Positions 18,249 through 27,686 of a stretch of 64,000 nt of DNA are shown piece after piece. The stretch spans positions 1,364,001 to 1,428,000 of the forward strand of contig NZ_CP166097.1 in NCBI RefSeq assembly GCF_041228105.1. Reading direction: 5' to 3'. The position numbers and the translations under genes are program-made. Source of the stretch: Pectobacterium aroidearum (lineage in GTDB: Bacteria > Pseudomonadota > Gammaproteobacteria > Enterobacterales > Enterobacteriaceae). Position 1 is the stretch's first letter; each line of letters starts with the position of its first letter. The notes under the pieces were generated by a model. It was not told the DNA's origin. It was given only the letters and a program-made list of their open reading frames with translations, and did no database searches.

Positions 18249-19327
18249 ACGTTTCCTCTGTGGCGCAGGATAATACTCAGGAAGAAAGGCACGCCAACCA
18301 GTGATGTGACGATACCGACCGGGATAATGACGCCGGGGATGAGGTTTTTCGAGGCAACGGACGCCATCGACAGCACGAGCGCGCCGGTTAAGGCACTGGC
18401 AGGCAGATAGAAGCGGTGATCTTCACCGAAAACCATACGTGCGATATGCGGGGCAACCAGACCGATAAAGCCGATGGGGCCAACAAATGCGACTGAAATG
18501 GCAGATAAAATACTGATGCGCAGTAGCGTCGCCAGACGCAGGCGGCGAACGTTAATGCCAAAACTCACGGCGCGATCTTCACCCAACCGCAGCGCCGTCA
18601 GTTTCCATGAGCTCATCAGCGAAATGGGCATGATGATGGCCAGAACCAGCAGCAGGATGCCCAGTTTTTCCCACGACGCGCGCGCCAGGCTGCCCATCGT
18701 CCAGAACACCAGGCCTTGCAGCGTGTCTTCGTTGGCGATGAACTGGAGCATGGAAACCAGCGCATTGAAAGTGAACACCAGCGCGATACCGAATAGCACG
18801 ACGCCAGACGTGGCGACCTGCGTCCAGCGCGTAATCCCATCAAGCAGCAAGGCTGCCAGCAGAGCAAAGATAAAAGCGTTTGCAGAGATAAACCACTGAG
18901 CCGGAATGCCGGGGATACCGATGCCGAGGACGATAGCCAGCGCGGCGCCGAATGCGGCGGCGGAAGAAACGCCGAGCGTAAACGGACTGGCCAACGGGTT
19001 ATTCAGGATGGTTTGCATTTCTGCGCCAGCCAAGCCGAGCGCCAGCCCGACAATAATCGCCATTAGCGCGTAAGGCAGACGAATATCCCAAACGATCACG
19101 CGTGTACCGGCATCGGCGCTGGCCGGATCGGTCAGCGTTTGCCACAGCACATCAAGCGTCAGGCCTGAAGGCCCCATCGTGAAATCCAGCAACAACGAGC
19201 CGATGATGATCAACAGCAGTATCGCCATCACACCCACGCGGCGTCGAATGATGCCGCGATAGTTGTCCATAACGGTGTTGGCATCCGCGGCAGTATTGCG
19301 GATACCCGGTTCAGTGGTCGTACTCAT
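18245..19327 (-). CDS. ABC transporter permease, FecCD/BtuC family
   Basis: Inner-membrane permease of 360 aa with about ten hydrophobic helices and family segments LAGAEMQTILNNPLASPFTLGVSSAAAFGAALA, GLVFWTMGSLARASW and FVGPIGFIGLVAPHIARM, the last being the loop that meets the ATPase. Only one permease gene is present, so it should act as a homodimer like BtuC. It starts 6 bp after the binding-protein stop and overlaps the ATPase start. Confidence 0.94.
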   Translation of the reverse strand: MSTTTEPGIRNTAADANTVMDNYRGIIRRRVGVMAILLLIIIGSLLLDFTMGPSGLTLDVLWQTLTDPASADAGTRVIVWDIRLPYALMAIIVGLALGLAGAEMQTILNNPLASPFTLGVSSAAAFGAALAIVLGIGIPGIPAQWFISANAFIFALLAALLLDGITRWTQVATSGVVLFGIALVFTFNALVSMLQFIANEDTLQGLVFWTMGSLARASWEKLGILLLVLAIIMPISLMSSWKLTALRLGEDRAVSFGINVRRLRLATLLRISILSAISVAFVGPIGFIGLVAPHIARMVFGEDHRFYLPASALTGALVLSMASVASKNLIPGVIIPVGIVTSLVGVPFFLSIILRHRGNV

Positions 19328-19333
19328 GAAAAA

Positions 19334-20452
19334 TTACTCACCTTGTTTCCAGGCAAAGATAAAGTCACTGTCAGGCAGCGAGGTAAAATTTTGAATGATA
19401 TGGTGATACGTGTCATCAGGGTTCAGGCTGGTAAACGCCTGAGGATAAATATCTTTTGCCAGATATTCCATACCGACAATGTTGTAGGGATGGTTGTAGA
19501 AATGGTGGTAAACGCCATAGACGTGTTTCGCCTGAACTGCCGGAATCTGGCTAATACCCGTGCGGCTTAGTAGCACATTAGCCTGATTGCGAACGTCTTC
19601 TACGCTGGCGCCATAGCCTAACGGCAGTACCTGACTGTTGCCACGCTTAGAGCCCGTCATGATGTAGGCATCAGGTTTCATGCTGATGATTTTTTCCAGC
19701 GAGACAAAACCCGTTGCGCCTGGCAGTAAATCTGAACCAATGTTTTTCGCGCCGACTGCTTCAACTAATCCGCCCCAGCCGCTTTTACTGTGCGTGAAGC
19801 AGCAGGAATCTGAGTTTCCGGCAATCGGTTCAACAAAGACGCTTGGTTTCGGGGTGATCGTGGCGGTTTTCTGCTGAATGGCATCAAAGTGTTGGCGATA
19901 GAAATCGGTATACGCTTTGGCATTGGCTTCGCGGTTCAGCACTTTCCCCAATAGATCGATGCTGGGGGCGGTATCTTTCGCCGGATTCACTTCGTAATCG
20001 ACAAACAGGACGGGAATATTCAGCGCGCTGAGCTTGTCGATCACACCGCTTTCCTTCAACGCTGGCTTGGCACGCAACTGGGCAATCATCAAGTCCGGCT
20101 GTTTTGACAGCACGCTTTCCAGGTCGATGTTGCCTTTGTCACTAAATCCCATATCCAGAATGCCGACGGACTCAGGCCATTTTCCTTTCAGCATGTCCCA
20201 GGTTGCTGTGTCCTGTTTTTTTGCCAGATTGTTCCAGGCAACCAGACGCTGGAAGGGATTATCACGGTCGAGCAGTGCCATCGCCATAATATCGCGGCCA
20301 TCCTGCAAAATGATGCGCTGCGGTTCTTGTTTAATGGTGACACTTTTCCCGTCAAGATCGGTGACGGTAAGGGGATATTGGGTGGCGTAGCTGAAAAGTG
20401 GGGTGGTGCAAAGGGCGGTCAGAAAGAGCGATCTTACTGATTTTCTTAACAT
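19334..20452 (-). CDS. Periplasmic binding protein of the ABC importer (second paralogue)
   Basis: Class III solute-binding protein (372 aa; signal peptide ends PLFSYA/TQYPL) for the adjacent permease and ATPase. The layout parallels the protein at 13684: RIILQDGRDIMAMALLDRDNPFQRLVAW, LPDLMIAQ-type strand, IPVLFVDYEV, a Cys-Cys pair in SDSCCFTHSKSGWGGLVEAVGA, and SLEKIISMKPDAYIMTGSK. First gene of the reverse-strand operon, with a Fur box about 40 bp upstream. Ligand unknown; a ferric or other chelated metal is the best guess. Confidence 0.88.
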   Translation of the reverse strand: MLRKSVRSLFLTALCTTPLFSYATQYPLTVTDLDGKSVTIKQEPQRIILQDGRDIMAMALLDRDNPFQRLVAWNNLAKKQDTATWDMLKGKWPESVGILDMGFSDKGNIDLESVLSKQPDLMIAQLRAKPALKESGVIDKLSALNIPVLFVDYEVNPAKDTAPSIDLLGKVLNREANAKAYTDFYRQHFDAIQQKTATITPKPSVFVEPIAGNSDSCCFTHSKSGWGGLVEAVGAKNIGSDLLPGATGFVSLEKIISMKPDAYIMTGSKRGNSQVLPLGYGASVEDVRNQANVLLSRTGISQIPAVQAKHVYGVYHHFYNHPYNIVGMEYLAKDIYPQAFTSLNPDDTYHHIIQNFTSLPDSDFIFAWKQGE

Positions 20453-20492
20453 GGTGGCGATCCTAATTCACAATTTATCAGAGCAATGAGTT

Positions 20493-20507
20493 TGATAATT
20501 ATTATCG
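20493..20507. promoter_or_regulatory. Fur box upstream of the ABC importer operon
   Basis: TGATAAT-T-ATTATCG matches 14 of 15 positions of the 7-1-7 Fur consensus. It lies 40 bp before the binding-protein start at 20452, within the expected promoter. Confidence 0.85.
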
Positions 20508-20544
20508 TATAAGGATAAACAATGCGTATACAGGATTCATATGT

Positions 20545-20595
20545 AAAGAAAAATAACAACTCCGGCTCTTTTCGTTTTTATGTGGGAGCCGGAGT
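20545..20595 (-). terminator. Terminator of suhB
   Basis: On the reverse strand a 10-bp stem ACTCCGGCTC/GAGCCGGAGT (20559-20568 and 20586-20595) encloses a 17-nt A-rich loop and is followed by TTGTTATTTTT. It starts just after the suhB stop. Confidence 0.7.
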
Positions 20596-20604
20596 CGGTC
20601 GAGA

Positions 20605-21408
20605 TTAGCGCTTCAGCGCGTCGCTCAGTTCTTCACGGATAGTGCCCAGTATGGCTTTCACTACACGCGGATTACCTGCAACCAGATTGCCAGACGCAAT
20701 ATAGTTATGGCCGCCAACGAAGTCCGTTACGATCCCGCCTGCTTCACGAACCAGCAGCTCGCCGCCAGCAAAATCCCACGGCTTCAGACCGATTTCAAAG
20801 AAACCGTCAACGCGACCTGCGGCAACATACGCCAGATCCAGTGCGGCAGAACCTGTACGACGGAAATCCGCGCAGTGGGTGAACAGCGCGCCGATGGCAT
20901 TGATATAGGTTTTGCTATGTTGCTTTAATTTGAAGGGGAAACCTGTTGCCAGTACGGTGCCTTCCAGATCGCGGGCAGTACTGCTGCGCAGACGGTAGCC
21001 GTTCAACTGTGCGCCTTGACCACGGGTCGCGGTAAACAGTTCATTACGCATAGGATCGTAAACGACGGCAACTTCGGTACGGCCTTTAATGCGGACCGCG
21101 ATAGAAACAGCGAAGTGAGGTAAACGTTTGATGAAGTTGGTGGTGCCATCCAGAGGATCGATAACCCATTGTACTGCCGGATCTTCACCTGCCAGCTCGC
21201 CACACTCTTCACCAATAATGGTGTGCTGTGGGTAAGATTTGCGGATGACTTCAATGATCAGACGTTCTGCATCCCGATCGACGTTGGTTACAAAATCATT
21301 GCTGCCTTTCTGGCTAGCTTCGACGGCGTCTGGCGTTTCATAGTTTTTGGCAATCAAATTACCGGCTTTACGCGCAGCGCGTATAGCGATGTTGAGCATC
21401 GGATGCAT
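20605..21408 (-). CDS. suhB: Inositol-1-monophosphatase SuhB
   Basis: Mg-dependent phosphatase that in E. coli also joins the rRNA antitermination complex. The 267-aa protein shows the family metal-binding motifs GEECGE, WVIDPLDGTTNFIKRLPHFAVS and the C-terminal KPWDFAGGELLVREAGG. Divergent from trmJ, the same arrangement as E. coli. The initial MHPMLNIAIRAARKAGN matches SuhB exactly, which fixes the start. Confidence 0.97.
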   Translation of the reverse strand: MHPMLNIAIRAARKAGNLIAKNYETPDAVEASQKGSNDFVTNVDRDAERLIIEVIRKSYPQHTIIGEECGELAGEDPAVQWVIDPLDGTTNFIKRLPHFAVSIAVRIKGRTEVAVVYDPMRNELFTATRGQGAQLNGYRLRSSTARDLEGTVLATGFPFKLKQHSKTYINAIGALFTHCADFRRTGSAALDLAYVAAGRVDGFFEIGLKPWDFAGGELLVREAGGIVTDFVGGHNYIASGNLVAGNPRVVKAILGTIREELSDALKR

Positions 21409-21550
21409 GGTATCGGTCCACTGGAATGTTAAAGAACGGAAAGCGGCGCAGAGTATAGCAGTAGAAAAGTAAAATAGCTAAGTTTGTGTTAAGGTACAGC
21501 GAGTTCCTTTTCGCACCATTTCCTTCTATCTATCGCACAACAGAGTTCAT

Positions 21551-22276
21551 ATGTTAGACAATATTCGCATTGTTCTGGTCGAAACGTCGCACACTGGCAA
21601 TATGGGGTCAGTGGCCAGAGCGATGAAAACCATGGGGTTAAGCAAACTCTATCTGGTCAACCCGTTGGTTAAGCCTGATTCACAGGCCATTGCGCTGGCG
21701 GCAGGCGCCAGCGATGTTATCGGTAATGCCACCATTGTTGATTCGTTCGATCAGGCGCTCGAAGGGTGTGGTCTGGTCGTTGGCACCAGCGCACGTTCCC
21801 GAACCTTACCCTGGCCGATGTTGGAACCGCGTGAGTGCGGCGTTCGCAGCGCGCAGGAAGCGGAGCACGCACCGGTGGCGCTGGTGTTCGGGCGTGAACG
21901 CGTGGGATTGACGAATGATGAACTTCAGAAATGCCATTACCACGTGGCGATTCCTGCAAACCCGGAATACAGTTCGCTCAATCTGGCGATGGCAGTGCAG
22001 ATCATCGCTTATGAAGTGCGTATCGCGCATTTGGATCGGTTACAGGCCGGACAGACGCAACATGAAGAATCGCCGTACCCGCTGGTCGACGATCTGGAGC
22101 GGTTTTATCAGCATCTTGAACAGACATTACTGCAAACCGGGTTTATCCGACCAGCGCATCAGGGGCAGGTCATGAACAAGCTGCGTCGCCTGTTTACCCG
22201 CGCCAGGCCTGAAGCTCAGGAACTTAACATCCTGCGCGGAATACTGAGTTCGGTACAAAAAACACACGACGAATAA
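21551..22276 (+). CDS. trmJ: tRNA Cm32/Um32 2'-O-methyltransferase TrmJ
   Basis: SPOUT-class enzyme that methylates the ribose of position 32 in several tRNAs using S-adenosylmethionine. The 241-aa protein has the SPOUT signatures [30 protein letters not shown] and [18 protein letters not shown] that form the knotted SAM site. It is followed directly by the iscR control region; its stop codon touches the first IscR operator. Confidence 0.96.
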   Translation: MLDNIRIVLVETSHTGNMGSVARAMKTMGLSKLYLVNPLVKPDSQAIALAAGASDVIGNATIVDSFDQALEGCGLVVGTSARSRTLPWPMLEPRECGVRSAQEAEHAPVALVFGRERVGLTNDELQKCHYHVAIPANPEYSSLNLAMAVQIIAYEVRIAHLDRLQAGQTQHEESPYPLVDDLERFYQHLEQTLLQTGFIRPAHQGQVMNKLRRLFTRARPEAQELNILRGILSSVQKTHDE

Positions 22277-22300
22277 TACTTGAGTGTTTTGCTCGGTTAA
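22276..22300 (+). promoter_or_regulatory. IscR type 1 operator, distal copy
   Basis: Fits the IscR type 1 consensus (ATASYYGACT, RWWWYAG, TCRRSTAT) at 20 of 25 positions: ATACTTGAGTG, then TTTTGCTCGG, then TTAA. It abuts the stronger proximal site with no gap. E. coli iscR also has two type 1 sites. Confidence 0.6.
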
Positions 22301-22325
22301 ATAGTTGACTAAAACACTCAGGAAT
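22301..22325 (+). promoter_or_regulatory. IscR type 1 operator, proximal copy
   Basis: ATAGTTGACTAAAACACTC followed by AGGAAT matches 23 of 25 positions of the IscR type 1 consensus. [2Fe-2S]-IscR binding here would repress the isc operon, closing the feedback loop on cluster supply. Confidence 0.85.
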
Positions 22326-22349
22326 GTCAGACTCGCGGTATGTTCTGCC

Positions 22350-22393
22350 AATACATGTTTTCATAATACATGTTTTCATAATACATGTTTTAC
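22350..22393 (+). repeat. Threefold 15-bp repeat in the iscR leader
   Basis: AATACATGTTTTCAT occurs at 22350-22364 and 22365-22379, with a third partial copy at 22380-22393 ending TTTTA. It lies between the IscR operators and the iscR ribosome site, and each unit contains the palindrome ACATGT. Confidence 0.85.
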
Positions 22394-22410
22394 CTACAGG
22401 TACCACTATC

Positions 22411-22905
22411 ATGAGACTGACATCCAAAGGCCGTTACGCCGTTACCGCCATGCTCGATGTGGCTCTGCATTCCCAGGAAGGGCCAGTTCCATTGGCGGAT
22501 ATTTCTGAACGCCAAGGTATTTCACTGTCTTATCTGGAGCAGCTGTTTTCACGCCTGCGTAAGAATGGACTGGTTGCCAGCGTTCGTGGCCCGGGCGGCG
22601 GTTACCTGCTGGGTAAAAGCGCGAATGAAATCGCCGTTGGTATGGTTATTTCTGCCGTCGATGAATCCGTGGATGCAACACGCTGCCAGGGTCGTGAAGG
22701 CTGTCAGGGTGGCGATCGCTGCCTGACGCACACGCTGTGGCGCGATCTGAGTGACCGTATTACCGACTTCCTGAATAACATCACGCTGGACGAGCTGGTG
22801 AATAATAAGGAAGTGCTGGATGTTGCGGATCGTCAGGATGCGGACATTCGCCGCACCGCCAATGGACGTATTCAGGAAACGATCAACGTTAACCTGCGCG
22901 CCTGA
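22411..22905 (+). CDS. iscR: Fe-S cluster-sensing repressor IscR
   Basis: Rrf2-family regulator, 164 aa, that holds a [2Fe-2S] cluster and represses isc when clusters are plentiful. Winged HTH at the N-terminus ([33 protein letters not shown]) and cluster ligands Cys92, Cys98, Cys104 and His107 in [21 protein letters not shown] chose ATG 22411 from homology; the frame is open to 22324, but that extension is made of the 15-bp repeats. First gene of the isc operon, controlled by the two type 1 sites upstream. Confidence 0.97.
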   Translation: MRLTSKGRYAVTAMLDVALHSQEGPVPLADISERQGISLSYLEQLFSRLRKNGLVASVRGPGGGYLLGKSANEIAVGMVISAVDESVDATRCQGREGCQGGDRCLTHTLWRDLSDRITDFLNNITLDELVNNKEVLDVADRQDADIRRTANGRIQETINVNLRA

Positions 22906-22914
22906 TACACCTTC

Positions 22915-22950
22915 AACGTGACGAGTACCTTTACTCGTCACGTTTTGCCT
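22915..22950 (+). terminator. Strong hairpin right after iscR (attenuator)
   Basis: Perfect 13-bp stem AACGTGACGAGTA/TACTCGTCACGTT with a CCTT loop, followed by TTTGCC, 10 bp after the iscR stop and inside the isc operon. The short T tract suggests partial termination or an mRNA-stabilising end for iscR alone. Confidence 0.7.
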
Positions 22951-22973
22951 TTCTGATAGCTGCATAATCCTGT

Positions 22974-23038
22974 CCACATTGCCCAATGTGGGGCTGGTTT
23001 AATTCCGACTATCACGATGTTGTGCCAACGATAACATC
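22974..23038 (+). other. Further hairpins in the iscR-iscS gap
   Basis: CCACATTG-CC-CAATGTGG (22974-22991) is a perfect palindrome, and CGATGTT pairs with AACATCG around 23014-23038. Together with the hairpin at 22915 they fill the 235-bp gap, longer than the equivalent E. coli gap, and may affect processing or iscS translation. Confidence 0.5.
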
Positions 23039-23140
23039 GTCAGATTTTTGCATTGGCCCGAGAGGTTGCGGGTATAAACAGCCTGTCAATAAAACAAAAC
23101 GCATTGTACGTTTTGAAGTGATGTACGGAGTTTATGAGCA

Positions 23141-24355
23141 ATGAAGTTACCTATCTATCTCGACTACTCAGCCACCACGCCGGTTGACCCGCGCGTCGCT
23201 GAGAAAATGATGCAGTTTTTGACTTTGGACGGTACGTTCGGTAACCCGGCTTCCCGTTCCCACCGTTTTGGCTGGCAGGCGGAAGAGGCGGTAGATATCG
23301 CCCGTAACCAAATCGCTGAGCTGGTTGGCGCTGACCCACGTGAGATTGTCTTCACGTCAGGCGCGACCGAAGCCGATAACCTCGCGATTAAAGGCGTTGC
23401 CAACTTCTATCAGAAGAAGGGCAAACACATCATCACCAGCAAGACCGAGCACAAAGCTGTGCTGGATACCTGTCGTCAGCTTGAGCGCGAAGGTTTCGAG
23501 GTCACCTATCTGGCTCCGCAGCGTAACGGTATTATCGATCTGGCTGAACTCGAAGCCGCAATGCGTGAGGACACCATTCTGGTTTCCATCATGCATGTTA
23601 ACAATGAAATCGGTGTTGTGCAGGATATCGAAACGATCGGCGAGATGTGCCGCAGTCGCGGTATCGTGTTCCACGTCGACGCCACGCAGAGCGTAGGCAA
23701 GCTGCCTATCGATCTCAACCAGTTAAAAGTGGATCTGATGTCTTTCTCCGGCCATAAAATTTATGGGCCGAAAGGGATCGGAGCACTGTATGTTCGTCGT
23801 AAACCCCGTATTCGTCTTGAAGCACAGATGCACGGCGGCGGCCATGAACGTGGTATGCGTTCTGGCACCTTGCCTGTGCACCAGATTGTCGGCATGGGTG
23901 AAGCCTACCGCATCGCGAAAGAAGAGATGACCGCAGAAATGGAGCGCCTGCGCACGCTGCGCGATCGTCTGTGGAACGGTATTAATGATATTGAAGAAGT
24001 CTACCTGAATGGTGACATTGAGCAGGGCGCGCCTAACATCCTGAACGTCAGCTTTAACTACGTTGAAGGTGAATCACTGATTATGGCGCTCAAGGATCTG
24101 GCGGTATCGTCCGGTTCTGCCTGTACGTCGGCCAGTCTGGAGCCCTCCTACGTGTTACGTGCGCTGGGCATGAATGATGAGTTGGCGCATAGCTCGATCC
24201 GTTTCTCGCTGGGGCGTTTTACCACCGAAGAAGAGATCGACTACAGCATCGAGCTGGTGCGTAAATCCATCGGTCGTCTGCGCGATCTTTCTCCGCTGTG
24301 GGAAATGTTCAAGCAGGGCGTTGATATCAGCAGCATCGAGTGGGCGCATCATTAA
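23141..24355 (+). CDS. iscS: Cysteine desulfurase IscS
   Basis: PLP enzyme that takes sulfur from cysteine and hands it to IscU and to tRNA thiolation and cofactor pathways. The 404-aa protein is nearly identical to E. coli IscS: PLP lysine 206 in [12 protein letters not shown] and the persulfide Cys328 in [14 protein letters not shown] lies about 14 bases before the ATG. Second gene of the isc operon; iscU follows after 24 bp. Confidence 0.98.
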   Translation: MKLPIYLDYSATTPVDPRVAEKMMQFLTLDGTFGNPASRSHRFGWQAEEAVDIARNQIAELVGADPREIVFTSGATEADNLAIKGVANFYQKKGKHIITSKTEHKAVLDTCRQLEREGFEVTYLAPQRNGIIDLAELEAAMREDTILVSIMHVNNEIGVVQDIETIGEMCRSRGIVFHVDATQSVGKLPIDLNQLKVDLMSFSGHKIYGPKGIGALYVRRKPRIRLEAQMHGGGHERGMRSGTLPVHQIVGMGEAYRIAKEEMTAEMERLRTLRDRLWNGINDIEEVYLNGDIEQGAPNILNVSFNYVEGESLIMALKDLAVSSGSACTSASLEPSYVLRALGMNDELAHSSIRFSLGRFTTEEEIDYSIELVRKSIGRLRDLSPLWEMFKQGVDISSIEWAHH

Positions 24356-24379
24356 TTCACCAGATCGGGGACGACTATC

Positions 24380-24766
24380 ATGGCTTACAGCGAAAAAGTA
24401 ATTGATCACTATGAAAACCCACGCAACGTGGGTTCATTTGACAACGCCGATCCTTCTATCGGCAGCGGCATGGTCGGCGCGCCAGCGTGCGGCGATGTGA
24501 TGAAGTTGCAGATAAAAGTCAACAATGAGGGTATCATCGAAGATGCCCGCTTCAAGACGTACGGTTGTGGTTCTGCCATTGCTTCCAGCTCGCTGGTCAC
24601 AGAGTGGGTAAAAGGCAAATCGCTGAATGAAGCTGAAGCGATTAAGAACACGCAGATTGCCGAAGAACTTGAGCTACCGCCAGTGAAGATTCACTGCTCC
24701 ATTCTGGCGGAAGACGCTATCAAGGCAGCGATTGCGGATTACAAAAGTAAACGCGACGCGCAGTAA
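24380..24766 (+). CDS. iscU: Fe-S scaffold protein IscU
   Basis: Scaffold on which new [2Fe-2S] clusters are built before transfer by HscA/HscB. The three ligand cysteines are in [22 protein letters not shown] and [11 protein letters not shown], and the HscA-recognition motif LPPVK is intact. Standard length 128 aa. A nested hairpin follows in the gap before iscA. Confidence 0.98.
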   Translation: MAYSEKVIDHYENPRNVGSFDNADPSIGSGMVGAPACGDVMKLQIKVNNEGIIEDARFKTYGCGSAIASSSLVTEWVKGKSLNEAEAIKNTQIAEELELPPVKIHCSILAEDAIKAAIADYKSKRDAQ

Positions 24767-24780
24767 TCTCTGCGGCTGAA

Positions 24781-24822
24781 CTCGGCGGGGCACCGTGTCT
24801 CTCGGTGCCTGTTCCTGCCGAG
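24781..24822 (+). other. Nested hairpin between iscU and iscA
   Basis: Outer arms CTCGGC (24781-24786) and GCCGAG (24817-24822) enclose inner arms GGCACCG (24789-24795) and CGGTGCC (24803-24809). There is no U-run, so an mRNA stability or processing element is more likely than a terminator. Confidence 0.6.
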
Positions 24823-24846
24823 ATGGCGAACGATCGAGGTAACAGT

Positions 24847-25170
24847 ATGTCGATTTCTCTGAGCGAAAGTGCGGCACAACGCGTGAGCGCTTTCATCGCC
24901 AACCGGGGCAAGGGCCTTGGCCTGCGTCTTGGCGTACGGACATCCGGTTGTTCCGGTATGGCGTATGTGCTGGAATTTGTTGATGATTTGAACGACGGTG
25001 ATACGGTCTTTGAAGACAAAGGCGTCAAAGTCATCGTGGACGGCAAAAGCCTGGTCTATCTTGATGGAACCGAGTTGGATTTCGTCAAAGAAGGGCTGAA
25101 CGAAGGTTTTAAGTTCAATAATCCGAACAGTTCCGGCGAATGCGGTTGCGGCGAAAGTTTCAACGTCTGA
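24847..25170 (+). CDS. iscA: Fe-S assembly protein IscA
   Basis: A-type carrier that receives Fe-S clusters or iron and passes them to apoproteins. Cys35 ([10 protein letters not shown]) and the C-terminal ECGCGES pair are the conserved ligands. I chose ATG 24847, giving the family-standard 107 aa ([13 protein letters not shown]), with GAGG upstream; the frame is open back to 24805 without homology. Confidence 0.97.
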   Translation: MSISLSESAAQRVSAFIANRGKGLGLRLGVRTSGCSGMAYVLEFVDDLNDGDTVFEDKGVKVIVDGKSLVYLDGTELDFVKEGLNEGFKFNNPNSSGECGCGESFNV

Positions 25171-25240
25171 CCCCTCTCGGGTAGTCGCGTGCTATCAGTG
25201 AATGGTCGGCGCTGCTACCCAGAACTCCCAGAGTACCACT

Positions 25241-25759
25241 ATGGATTACTTTACGTTATTCGGGCTGCCGATTCGCTATGATGTGGATGGCGGCCTACTT
25301 GCATCCCGTTTTCAGGCGTTGCAGCGGCAGTTCCATCCCGATCGTTATGCTGCCAGCCCAGAGCGCGAGCGTATGCTGGCAGTGCAGCAGGCGGCGACGA
25401 TCAACAATGCCTATCAGGCGCTCAAGCATCCGTTGAAACGCGCGGAGTACATGTTGTCGCTGCACGGCTTTGATGTGAACAACGAACAGCATACGATGAA
25501 GGACACAGCATTCCTGATGGAACAGCTGGAACTGCGCGAAGAGTTGGACGCGATCTCACAGCGATCTGATGCGGATGTGGCGTTGAGCGCGTTTGCCGGA
25601 CGGTTGCAGGCCATGATCGTCAAACGCCGTTCGCACATACGTGATGAACTCGATAATGAGACGTGGACAGACGCCGCAGATACCGTGCGCAAGCTACGCT
25701 TTTTAGACAAGCTCCAGCAACAGGTTGAAGAACTCGAAGAACAATTGCTGGACAGATAA
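25241..25759 (+). CDS. hscB: Co-chaperone HscB
   Basis: J-domain protein that delivers IscU to HscA and stimulates its ATPase. The HPD signature is present in [10 protein letters not shown] near residue 30, followed by the C-terminal helical IscU-binding domain ([34 protein letters not shown]). ATG 25241 ([10 protein letters not shown]) is chosen by homology, giving 172 aa; an in-frame extension to 25202 is not conserved. Confidence 0.96.
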   Translation: MDYFTLFGLPIRYDVDGGLLASRFQALQRQFHPDRYAASPERERMLAVQQAATINNAYQALKHPLKRAEYMLSLHGFDVNNEQHTMKDTAFLMEQLELREELDAISQRSDADVALSAFAGRLQAMIVKRRSHIRDELDNETWTDAADTVRKLRFLDKLQQQVEELEEQLLDR

Positions 25760-25834
25760 CTGGTTAATTCGGCGGGAAACCCGATAGTTGTTGCTATACC
25801 GGCTTTTTCGCCAGCCAATTGATGGAAGCTCAAT

Positions 25835-27685
25835 ATGGCCTTATTACAAATTAGTGAGCCTGGTCTGAGTGCCGCACCGCACCAGCGCCGTTTGGCTGTC
25901 GGTATTGATTTAGGCACCACCCATTCTCTTGTTGCTACGGTGCGCAGCGGTGAAGCCCAAACGCTGGCGGATAGCGACGGACGTGACCTGTTGCCATCGG
26001 TTGTCCACTACCGTCGCGATGGCCACAGCGTTGGCTGGCAGGCGCGCGACAATGCTGCTCGCGATCCGGAAAATACCGTCAGTTCAGTCAAACGCCTGAT
26101 GGGGCGCTCTCTGGATGATATTCAACAGCGCTACCCGCATTTACAGTATCGTTTTCATGCCAGCGATAACGGCCTGCCGCTGATTCAGACACCTGCTGGT
26201 AACCTCAATCCTGTACAAGTCTCGGCAGATATTCTGTCCGCACTGGCTGCGCGCGCGGAAGCGGCGTTAGGCGGTGTGCCTGATGGCGTGGTGATTACCG
26301 TTCCTGCGTATTTCGATGACGCACAGCGTCAGGGCACCAAAGACGCGGCACGTCTTGCCGGGCTGCACGTCTTGCGTCTGCTCAATGAACCGACCGCCGC
26401 CGCGATTGCCTACGGGTTGGATTCCGGTAAAGAGGGCGTGATCGCCATTTACGATCTGGGTGGTGGCACCTTTGATATTTCCATTCTGCGTCTGAGCCGC
26501 GGCGTTTTTGAAGTGCTGGCGACAGGCGGTGATTCTGCACTGGGTGGTGATGATTTCGATCATCTGCTGGCGGAGTGGTTGCGTGAACAGGCGGGGATTC
26601 ACGATCGTGACGATCGCCAGTTGGATCATGCACTTCGCGCTGCGGCGGTGAAAGCCAAAATTGCGCTCAGCAGCGCCGAGTCAGCGAGCGTGAGTGTTGC
26701 TGGCTGGCAGGGTGATATTACCCGTGAGCAGTTTGATTCGCTGATCGCTCCACTGGTGAAACGCACGCTGTTGTCCTGCCGTCGTACGCTGAAAGACGCA
26801 GGACTGACGCCGGAAGAGGTGCTGGAAGTGGTGATGGTGGGCGGATCGACGCGTGTTCCGCTGGTGCGCGAACAGGTGGGAACGTTTTTTGGCCGCACGC
26901 CGCTGACGTCGATCGATCCAGATAAGGTCGTGGCGATGGGTGCGGCGATCCAGGCGGATATTCTGGTGGGCAACAAGCCAGACAGCGACATGCTACTGCT
27001 TGATGTCATCCCCTTGTCCTTGGGGCTGGAGACGATGGGCGGATTGGTGGAAAAAATCATTCCGCGCAATACCACGATCCCGGTTGCCCGCGCACAGGAA
27101 TTCACCACCTTCAAAGACGGCCAGAGCGGCATGATGATCCACGTCTTGCAGGGCGAGCGCGAAATGGTGGCGGATTGCCGTTCGCTGGCTCGCTTCTCGC
27201 TGCGCGGCTTACCGCCGTTGCCTGCCGGTGGAGCTCACATTCGTGTGACCTTTCAGGTTGACGCGGATGGTCTGCTGAGCGTGACGGCGATGGAGAAATC
27301 GACGGGCGTTGAAGCATCCATTCAGGTGAAGCCGTCATACGGCTTGAGCGATACGGAAATTGCCACCATGATCACCGACTCGATGCTGAATGCGAAGGAA
27401 GATGTCGGCGCGCGTCGTCTGGCAGAGCAAAAAGTAGAGGCGGCACGCGTGCTGGAAAGTTTGCAAAGCGCGTTGGTGGCTGACGCCGAGTTATTGAGCA
27501 ATGACGAAAAAGGCGTCATTGTCGCGGCATCCGAACACCTGTACACGATGATGCAGGGAAGCGATCCCGTGGCGATTGAGGCCGCGATTAAAACAGTCGA
27601 TCAACAAACCCAGGAATTCGCCGCTCGCCGTATGGATGCCTCTATCCGTCGCGCGCTGGCAGGCCATTCTGTGGATGAGGTGTAA
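25835..27685 (+). CDS. hscA: Hsp70-type chaperone HscA
   Basis: DnaK-like ATPase specialised for IscU; it drives cluster transfer. The nucleotide-binding domain carries [15 protein letters not shown], the phosphate-binding [16 protein letters not shown] and [13 protein letters not shown]; the substrate domain follows from about residue 390 ([12 protein letters not shown]). 616 aa is normal. It ends one base before the fdx start, so the two are translationally linked. Confidence 0.98.
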   Translation: MALLQISEPGLSAAPHQRRLAVGIDLGTTHSLVATVRSGEAQTLADSDGRDLLPSVVHYRRDGHSVGWQARDNAARDPENTVSSVKRLMGRSLDDIQQRYPHLQYRFHASDNGLPLIQTPAGNLNPVQVSADILSALAARAEAALGGVPDGVVITVPAYFDDAQRQGTKDAARLAGLHVLRLLNEPTAAAIAYGLDSGKEGVIAIYDLGGGTFDISILRLSRGVFEVLATGGDSALGGDDFDHLLAEWLREQAGIHDRDDRQLDHALRAAAVKAKIALSSAESASVSVAGWQGDITREQFDSLIAPLVKRTLLSCRRTLKDAGLTPEEVLEVVMVGGSTRVPLVREQVGTFFGRTPLTSIDPDKVVAMGAAIQADILVGNKPDSDMLLLDVIPLSLGLETMGGLVEKIIPRNTTIPVARAQEFTTFKDGQSGMMIHVLQGEREMVADCRSLARFSLRGLPPLPAGGAHIRVTFQVDADGLLSVTAMEKSTGVEASIQVKPSYGLSDTEIATMITDSMLNAKEDVGARRLAEQKVEAARVLESLQSALVADAELLSNDEKGVIVAASEHLYTMMQGSDPVAIEAAIKTVDQQTQEFAARRMDASIRRALAGHSVDEV

Positions 27686-27686
27686 C

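Noticed and set aside
22350..22393. CRISPR-like short repeats
   Set aside because: The units are directly tandem with no spacers and only three copies.
22324..22410. Longer IscR with 29 extra N-terminal residues
   Set aside because: The extra residues ([12 protein letters not shown]) are just the 15-bp leader repeats read through; homology starts at ATG 22411.
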